This document shows positions 56,301 to 64,000 of a stretch of DNA of 64,000 bases, in pieces. The notes beneath the pieces are model-generated. The model was given only the letters and a program-made list of their open reading frames with translations, searched no databases and was not told the DNA's origin. A program made the position numbers and the translations under genes. This DNA is from Varroa destructor (Eukaryota > Arthropoda > Arachnida > Mesostigmata > Varroidae), in the NCBI RefSeq assembly GCF_002443255.2, contig NW_019211454.1, forward strand, positions 50,717,885 through 50,781,884, given 5' to 3'. The number at the start of each line of letters is the position of its first letter. Position 1 is the stretch's first letter.

Positions 56301-57779
56301 CTTGGACTCTTTGGAAACATAGCTGGTGCGCGCTCTGAAGGTAACACCGTCGCTCAAACCCCTATTACCCCACAGAGTAAAAAACTAACAGTAGTCACAA
56401 CGACAATGACGACAAAAGACTACTAACAAATAAATAGATGAAGAAGTTATGAAACTAAAAACAGTTTGTTGTTGTTATGGTTGCTCTTTTTACCGTTGGT
56501 GAGTTCTCCGTCCTAGACATCCACCCATCGTGAGAACAGTAGAACAATTGCATTCACTATGCACACGGGTAATCAACTACTGAATGAATGATGCCAATGT
56601 CATTTTGCTATTTGATTGCCACAAAACTTGCAAACTTTCCCTATACATAAAGAACATGAAAAACGATATTGATCGTTTTGAAAGGGTCTTCGTTGCGATG
56701 ACCATCAGCCGTGCTAGCAGTAGAGGCGCACGTAGCTAAATAACAACTTCGTCTGTAGTCCCGCTGTTTAGCGAGCAGTGACTGTTGTTCATACAGAGGA
56801 ACAGGCAAAACGGAGTGGCTGGCTGACCAAAACAACAATATATAGATGGAGAGCTGCAGTTCTCCATCAAAAAGCAAAATTACCAGCTGGTGACTAGATG
56901 CAACACGCGCGAGACATGAGCAGCCCGCCAAATTTAACGAACACGATTGGTGGTGAGTATCGTAAAAATACAGTTATTTGTTCCAAATTCAGTTTCCTTT
57001 AAGCGTTAAGGCACAATATCGGTGTAGCGATCGTAGTGCGACATTAATCGGTTAAGCATTCTAAGCTAAGCGAATACAAATCCGTTTTGCCAATTTTTGG
57101 TTTCCTAGAATACATGCTTTTCGGCAGATAGAATACTACATTGGCTTTGAAGTACTATTTCTATAAAATCATATTAATGTAAACTACACACGCTTTTACG
57201 CTATACCGCGGCCGTACTTAAAATTTAATTTGTATATTACAGTTTGTAAAAAAAAATATGCCATTTCGTCTATAGTATTGTGCTCTCATTAATTCAGACT
57301 AACATGATGTTTATAATTATTCTTTTATATTAATAACTTCGAAGAGTTCATATAAGAAAATCTACTTTGATTAGTGTTGTTATAGGAACCACAGACATCG
57401 ATGACAAGTTGAGGATCTCCCTCTTGGATAACAGAAAAATACTCAATAATTAGGCATGAAAGGATCGACGTTACTAGTACAATATCAAAGTAATAGTAGT
57501 ACAAAAATGCTAATTCTAACCTGTCGAATTGTATTTACATACTTTGAACACAGAGTAAAATTATTAAACACACTAAATTAGACCAACAAAGTTATATTCA
57601 CTTATCCATTTATTCAAAAGTTCAAAGTTTGTGGCGCGTAGACTTCGTGTACTAGGTGACAAATATACAAAGCAGTCAAATGGAAGGTGAGGTAGACGAG
57701 GTAAACATAGCAAGGATTCAAAAAATGGTATCGAACAGTGTTTTTGCGGTAACATCCCGCTAACCGTCCGCATGCTTAG

Positions 57780-57856
57780 TAAAGCGGCATCTAGTCATTA
57801 GATGCCGCTTTATTGCGACGGAGAATGATGAACCTATGACTTCAGCTTGAAGTCAT
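57780..57856. repeat. Two adjacent perfect hairpins
   Basis: First hairpin: TAAAGCGGCATCTA (57780-57793), loop GTCAT, then its exact complement (57799-57812). Second: ATGACTTCA (57836-57844), loop GCT, then its complement (57848-57856). The stems are 14 and 9 bp and 23 bases apart. Function is unknown. They are too short for a standard microRNA precursor. Confidence 0.9.
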
Positions 57857-59578
57857 TTGTTTTTGATCAGTCGATTCTATCGAAGGTCACATTACTAACA
57901 ACCTGCGCATTTTCTGAAGAACTGAGTAATAATAATGTCATGACTGACAATGGTCTTGTGACAAAAATTACCTGACGCATAACTGGCTTTGCCTACTACA
58001 TCGCTCTGCATTAGACTTTGCCAACTTCCTCTATTTGTTAGATTGCAAGATCTTTGTCCATTGTCGAAGATAATCTTTAGATTTGGTTTTTTGTGAGCTG
58101 GTTTCGTTTCCAGTTGTTTCTTTAATGGGCATTCCCATTTTGCGTCGTTTCACATTACTTCCGTTGTAATTTTAACCGATATATCACACAAGCGAAATAA
58201 ACGCCGAATGAGAACCTTGGGTTGCCTCACAGTAGAATCGAACGTTTTTCAACTGGAGAAATTTCTGAGTCGCGAAAAATGATTTTTGCTTCTTGTCACA
58301 ATGAGCTGGAATCATTTATATTTTTTCGCTAGATTAATATTGGAGTACTTATTGATATGATTTTCCTTCCTCATTCCATTGAATTCAAATCAATTTCAGA
58401 AAACGCCGAAGAAATAGAAGCACGTTTTTACATATAATATGAATTATTAGTATTACAAGCAATACACAAAGAAAAGTACTAATCTTATTTTTTTTTCTTG
58501 TTTTCTCTTGTGCCAGCAAGTGTTTTTTTCATATTATATCTAAACTAGAAATCAAGTATATAAAAGACTGGTTCGCTTACAAAGACCAATATGAATGTGT
58601 AGAATATATTATGAGACTTTTTTTTATGAGTGCATCCTCGCTGTTGAAATACCTTTAAATAACTCACTCTTTTACTGTCTCTTTATTAAAAAACGTGCTG
58701 ACATCGCTACACGCGATTAGTGTGTCCTACATACCTATAATTTTATGTCAGGAAGACCTTTCGTAGTGACAAGAAAGCTTTTTGTTAACAACAAGGCTTT
58801 TAAAAACCTAAATATCAAAGTTGAATATACGTTCTGTGCATTGTTGCTTATCAATCGTACATTTTCATGTAAGCAGAGATTTGCGCAGTTACTTGGTATT
58901 AATTATTTTTTACAGTCCCTCAGTGTTGACAGTTAAATACACATTTGCGATCGTTAGGGGTAATTCTCGGTAAATCTCGGGTAAATGATCTAGATAGATC
59001 ACGCACTGGACGATGATTTCTCGCGTGACAGTTTAGTGCACGTATATTTTTTCCCTTAACTGTTATTAGAATGAGAGCAAATGCAACACAATATAATCGA
59101 AAGCATCGTACGGTTTTATTTTCATTAATAGGTCTTCTGTATTTGATGCATAACGTTGATAACAAATGAACTTTGCTAGATCCTGTTCCAGCAAGCACTT
59201 ACAGCAAACATATAAACAATCTAAGATTGATAAGGTGGGTAAAACAAACCGCTCAACGTTTTTAACGTTAACAAATGTGGAACACAGCGGGCAAGTCCAA
59301 TTAAGGGGGAATCGGAATAACCGCGATCTGAGACTGATTATTTAAGACTTTTGGATCGTTAAGAGTCTATGTTGTTAAGCAATTGTAAGCCTTAGAAGAT
59401 TGAGTTGCAGGCAATTAAATGTAATTTAATTTTATTAGAGTAATCAGCATTTAATAAAGGGTCGGCTACTATTTACAACTGAATGTTGTATGTTTAGTTT
59501 GGCAATAAATGCGTTTAATCACTTTTTAGTCTAATAGTCAAGGTAACGGAGCATATTTCGTTTCAATCAAAAATCGAA

Positions 59579-59650
59579 CTGTCAGTCGGGGAATCGAGCC
59601 CCGGTCTCCCGCCTGGCAGGCGGGGAAACTAACCGCTATACTAACGACGA
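59579..59650 (-). tRNA. tRNA-like sequence: tRNA-Asp-type body with Gly (GCC) anticodon, probable pseudogene
   Basis: Seventy-two bases with a normal D arm (TAGTATAGCGGTTAG, A box), a five-pair anticodon stem CCCGC/GCGGG, loop CTGCCAG (anticodon GCC at 59615-59617) and a perfect T arm with a B box (GGCTCGATTCC). Apart from the anticodon, the body is tRNA-Asp-like, not tRNA-Gly-like. The acceptor stem is badly mismatched: TCGTCGT faces ACTGACA, with only three Watson-Crick pairs and one wobble. A T5 run (AAAAA on the plus strand, 59569-59573) follows six bases after the end, so Pol III transcription could still occur. It is most likely a decayed tRNA-Asp copy or the head of a tRNA-derived SINE. 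Confidence 0.75.
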
Positions 59651-60145
59651 ATCCTGCCAGTACCACCAGATATAGCAGTAAGATTTAGAAACTTGTAGTT
59701 TTTTTTACAATTTCCGCGAACAGGTATAAACGTTTTCTTTTATCACACGTTGTCCTATTAATGCTCAGTTTTAGTCTCTTTAAGGAATCGAGTTTGTCCG
59801 ATATAAGTAGCATATAAAATCTGGTATTCAAGGTACTACTGTTCAATGGTCCAATAGTTCTCAGTAACCTTTTCGGTTGGCCCTCTCCTATCCCATGTGC
59901 ACCCTTCTAAAGTCGCTGTGTCGGTGCAGCTTAGTGTGTTAGTATAAACAAAAATTCGTTTCTAGACACTTGGCGCACGTGTTGGCGAATTCCACAAGAA
60001 AAGTGCATGTTGAAGACTGGATTAAAAAGCAAAACAATTTTGCGCTGCTTATATCAACGAAGTGTTGTGTGGTGCGGTTTGCCATATATAAGTTAAAGTT
60101 GATTACTAGTGGATTTGAAGGACTTGGTAGGCATTGCAAAGTCAA

Positions 60146-63100
60146 ATGGGGATTCAAAAGAAAAAGGTAATGAAATCAAAGGATGCAACAATTTTGTGCT
60201 CAACTATAAGAGATGGGTCAGTAGAGGTTGGATGAAGGCTCTAACAGTTCTAATTAAATATCCGTTTATGTTCTATAAGATGAAGTGGGATTTTATAGGT
60301 TCCGACTGACATACTTGAACATGTTTTTTAATTTAAAAAGCTAACAGATATGTTTTGTCCAAGATATAATGTGCTCTTTTGCGAATATATTACAATTATT
60401 CGGGATTTTGCAAGAATACCATCGTTCATTAAGGCATTTAATGAGAATGTTTATAATAATCGCGTGTTGAAAGCGACCTCCTATGCGTTGTAAAATTCAG
60501 GAGACAGAGATATGCTTTATTTGAAAATTTCAGGCCTTGGCATATTTTTAATGTTACGCGTTTTATACTTATATTAAATAAATTCGAATTATTTTAACCT
60601 CGAGTATTTTGAAGTTCTGGGTTCTATGTAAGCAAATGTACAGTAAAATTCGGTATTTAAACCTCATGTATTTTTCTTTTCATAACAGGGAACATCAGGG
60701 GCTGCGACAACCTTTGTTTCACGAGGAAAGGCAATCAAAAAGCTCCAGCTTTCTCTCAAAGACTTCAGGTAATATTGATATTTCAAAAAAATCATATATT
60801 CATAAAATGACCTATTATGTGACTGATAGATCAGATAGCATATACAACTCTTACTAAATATTAAATAAAAGCAGCAAAATTAATTGGTAAAAAATGTGTT
60901 CTTTGCCTATGTTAAATGTAAATTCGATGTTTTTTTCTGTACCGCAGGCGGCTATGTATTCTCAAGGGAATTTATCCAGTAGAGCCGAAGAACAAGACAA
61001 AAGCTGGAGGACCTACCAAGACATACTACCTCGCCAAAGTTAGTATTCCTAATATTTTTGTCCATGCTAGATGATACATATAGCAATTGCAGACGAAAGC
61101 AGTTATTTTAGTTACCTATCAATTTCGACATCTTATCTATTATTCGACCTCGTTAGCAAAAGCTCTACCAGAGCGATCTATATGTATATATATAAATTAG
61201 GGTCAACTAGCACCTTTCTAAACTTAGTAAGAATTTTCTCAACACAACGCTGAGAAAGCCGATCTGTTATGGGCGTGCTATTATATTTATGCTCATCCGC
61301 AACTTTAATTGATATCAATAATTTAACAAGTTTTTCAAATGTGTGAAACCTCAACTAAGAAACGAAATAAATGTCGTCCTTAAAGATAGCGTTCTATTCA
61401 CTTCAAGAGGTACAACAATCTAACAGATTTAAAAATTTTCACATCTTTTAGGACATACGATTTTTGGCCCATGAACCCATCATAAGTAAATTTCGGGAGA
61501 TGAAAATCTTTGCCAAGAAACTGCGAAAAGCTATAGATAAAAGGGACGCTGAGAGAGAACGAACTATCCGAAACAATGAACCCACATACCGACTCGATCA
61601 TATCGTCAAGGAAAGGTAATCCCAGTAGAGCACTGCGACATTGAAGTACAAGTGAAAGATTATGTCTATCCGACGTATTAATGTAGACAAAGCATGAAAA
61701 AAAACAGGGGCAGAATCATATGTGCATTATACTAACGCATATTCTGCGTCGGTGACTGTCATTAGATACCCAACGTTTCTGGACGCGATTCGCGATTTGG
61801 ACGACGCCCTATCAATGTGCTTTTTGTTTGCTACATTGCCCAAGTCGGGTTTGTACAAAAGTGAATTACTGCAACTTTGCCGGAAATTGACTGTCGAGTT
61901 TATGAATTATGTGATTGAATCCCGATCACTTGTAAAGTGCTTTATTTCTATCAAGGGTTTCTACTATCAGTGCCTGATACAGGGTACGCCCGTCACGTGG
62001 GTTATACCTCACAGTTTTCCTCAACGCGGCGATGAAGTCGATGCAAGAATAATGTCAACGTTTACAGACTTTTACGTAACGATGCTGGGCTTTGTGAATT
62101 TCAAGCTATATAATTCGATAAATCTTGTATATCCACCCCAGCTCGCCGTTGACAAAATATCCAAGCTGGATAAGGAACTTTGTGAAGGAGAGGATCCGAA
62201 AAATGACGTAAGTTTTTCCAGCCATTGATTTAAGTTAATTTTATATACTAGTTGGAAGATCAACCAACATACAACTGTCTTGTTTAGCTAAATTATTTAC
62301 TGCACTTCGATTTTACAATGCCTCAGTTAATGAATTATTACTGCGCAATGATAACATTACATAGACGATGACCACCGATAACATTCGAGTCTCTGTTTCA
62401 GTATCTTGAAGCTCTGACTACCTGTCTCAAAGCTGTAGTAACGGATGCGGATGAGGAAACAAAGATGGACAACTTTGACGATGTAAGGAATAACCATCTA
62501 TTTTCTTTGACTTGAGTTTTTTCATTACTAATTGTACTTGTTTGTATAGATACAAAATTATGTCCAGCATTGATAATTTGATGCTCATAGATAATTCATA
62601 GACTTCCACAGAGTGGTCAGTATATTGATCGCTGCCAGTAAATAAATATTTAGTATCTAGCAGGCAAATGGACTGTTACAAATCCTTCTTACAACAAAAT
62701 ACTGGATGAGTTAGTTTTAGAAAATAAGTAAATCAATATGCATGATACGAAATTTAACAGTGCGGCAATTCTCGTACATTGTTTAGGCGGACGCCAAATG
62801 TGTTCAGGATAGTGCTGTAGCGGATCAGCATTTTCGAGACCTGTTTTCGGGGCTTAAGGTTTTTCTCAATCGAGAAGTTCCTCGGGAGCCCTTCACATTC
62901 GTACTTAGATCTCTAGGCGCGCAGGTTTCGTGGGATGTTTACACCTTCCCTGGCGCCTCATTTGACGAGAAGGACACGTCTGTAACACATCAGATCGTTG
63001 ACAGGCCACTTGTTGCGAATAGAGTTCTCAACAGGTACGTTCAGTATTCTTTTATGCTAGGGCCATAATTTGCTTATGGGAACATTTATTTACGAAATAA

Positions 63101-63571
63101 TTCTTTATGAGAGTTCGATTATTTCGTAAACGACTATGTTGAAGTCGGGTAATTATTATAATAACAGAATTTTAAACGACTTTTCCGTTTGTTTAATTTG
63201 CATGCATCTGCAGGTACTATATCCAACCGCAGTGGGTATTTGATTGTGTCAACGCGCGGCGTTTGCTCCCTGTCGAAAATTATTTTCCTGGAGTCGAATT
63301 GCCGGCGCATTTGTCGCCTTTCGTCGAACGAAAGGAGGGCACGTATGAGCCGCTAAGCAAAGAGGAGATGCAAAAGAAAGTGGAGGAGTTTGAACAGCAA
63401 GTGCGAAAGGAACAAAAATATGAAGATGAGAAAGACAGTGAAGATATGGATGCTGAAGAGAACTTGTCATGTCTTGAGGTCACCAAGAAGGAAAACAGCA
63501 CTAGCGTCAAAAAGCAAAAGGGTTTAAAAGCTACACAAGGTGATGGTGACCTGAAAGTGAAAAGAGGAAAG
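60146..63571 (+). CDS. PES1: Pescadillo homolog (ribosome biogenesis), first eight coding exons, partial at the 3' end
   Basis: Nucleolar protein of the PeBoW complex (with BOP1 and WDR12), needed for 27S/32S pre-rRNA processing and 60S subunit assembly. Exons: 60146-60166, 60689-60768, 60948-61038, 61452-61615, 61766-62207, 62402-62482, 62787-63034, 63214-63571; all GT-AG, phases agree, 495 codons. The start MGIQKKK is followed by [20 protein letters not shown], as in the pescadillo N-terminus. The signature region includes [13 protein letters not shown] and [14 protein letters not shown] domain spans exons 7-8, from [15 protein letters not shown] to [17 protein letters not shown]. It is followed by an acidic/Lys-rich coiled-coil-like tail. 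Human PES1 has 588 residues, so about 90 C-terminal residues lie to the right. A TATATA at 60085-60090 could be a TATA element. Confidence 0.96.
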
Positions 63572-64000
63572 GTACGCTATCAAGAGTTACCTGTCCTACT
63601 CCGTTTTAGCTTTGGCTACCACACAAGCGGTTTTGAAATTTTTGGAGCCTGGAAACAGCACTAATTAAAGCTTTTCAAAAAAGCATAAGTCGCTATTTTG
63701 AATCTCACCAATGGCTCATAAAAAGTACATTTGTGCGAAAAACGCTCTCTTATTAAGGATACATTTACTCAAATTACCCGTACAATACGTGACTGTTTAT
63801 ATAGCAAAATACCGGAATCAAGATAGATAACGTGTAGTACGCCATTTAGGAGCAGAATTCATTGCATGTAATAGATTTAATCACCTTATCGAAGAAAATA
63901 TGCTAAATGATTTCAATATTGGTGTGACGACTTAACAAATGTACATGTCTCTACGTACTAGTTCGTGTACCAAAGGAAAATCCGTTATATTTTTCAGTCA
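63572..64000 (+). other. Start of the next PES1 intron
   Basis: After the donor AAAG|gtacgc at 63571/63572 the sequence becomes AT-rich. The frame stays open to 63664, but the read-through part lacks the Lys/Glu-rich character of the pescadillo tail, so it is taken as intron. No later exon is seen before the window ends. Confidence 0.65.

Larger units (their letters stand above)
54324..59578. other. 5.2-kb intergenic region without a convincing gene
   Basis: AT-rich apart from a GC-richer patch at about 56.66-56.95 kb. That patch ends with a short ATG-led stretch (56916 onward) running into a good donor (GGTG|gtgagtat); no matching downstream exon was found. A TA microsatellite lies at 56277-56300 and two hairpins near 57.8 kb. 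Confidence 0.6.

Noticed and set aside
63572..63664. Continuation of the PES1 reading frame to the TAA at 63662-63664 as the true C-terminus
   Set aside because: A good donor (AAAG|gtacgc) precedes it, the residues after it do not resemble the pescadillo tail, and the protein would be about 60 residues short.

Overview
The window is nuclear DNA of an invertebrate animal. Its genes have many GT-AG introns, the intergenic and intronic DNA is AT-rich with many microsatellites, and it holds a divergent (head-to-head) pair of type IV (basement-membrane) collagen genes. The pair arrangement is ancient in animals and is also seen for Col4a1/viking in Drosophila. Short introns and mariner relics suit an arthropod, perhaps a mite or other chelicerate, but the lineage is an inference and nothing in the sequence proves it.

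Layout. (1) About 1.0-17.7 kb, minus strand: 16 exons of a collagen IV chain running from the Cys-rich 7S region at 17.7 kb towards the left edge. The C-terminal NC1 domain lies beyond base 1 and the signal-peptide exon was not found. (2) 17.7-32.0 kb: 14.3 kb between the two most N-terminal recognised exons. It should contain both first exons and the promoter(s). It also holds an unexplained spliced-looking, stop-containing stretch at 24.6-25.5 kb, a GC-rich block with a 176-codon ORF at 21.2-21.7 kb, and AT microsatellites. (3) 32.05-46.34 kb, plus strand: 17 exons of the partner collagen IV chain, 1753 residues visible, complete from the 7S region through the duplicated C4/NC1 domain to the stop codon, then a 3' UTR. 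(4) 46.9-52.0 kb: no convincing gene. (5) 52.0-54.3 kb, minus strand: a four-exon gene for a 241-residue polar protein of unknown function with two ELEW-type acidic motifs. (6) 54.3-59.6 kb: no convincing gene, two adjacent perfect hairpins near 57.8 kb. (7) 59.58-59.65 kb, minus strand: a tRNA-like sequence with a tRNA-Asp-type body, a Gly (GCC) anticodon and a damaged acceptor stem. (8) 60.15 kb to the right edge, plus strand: the first eight coding exons of pescadillo (PES1), including its BRCT domain; the C-terminal tail lies outside the window.

Transposon remains sit in the large collagen introns: mariner transposase relics at about 13.0-13.3 kb and 39.5-40.0 kb, and a possible non-LTR retrotransposon fragment at about 9.2-9.6 kb.

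The two collagens should co-assemble into collagen IV heterotrimers. Exon phases agree across every junction I assigned. Once both chains are numbered from the first collagenous glycine, an N-glycosylation site (NGT) falls in the same register and a CxxC pair in the triple helix falls within one triplet. Both residues that form the sulfilimine NC1 cross-link are present in the plus-strand chain. No CRISPR array, bacterial operon or intact mobile element is present.
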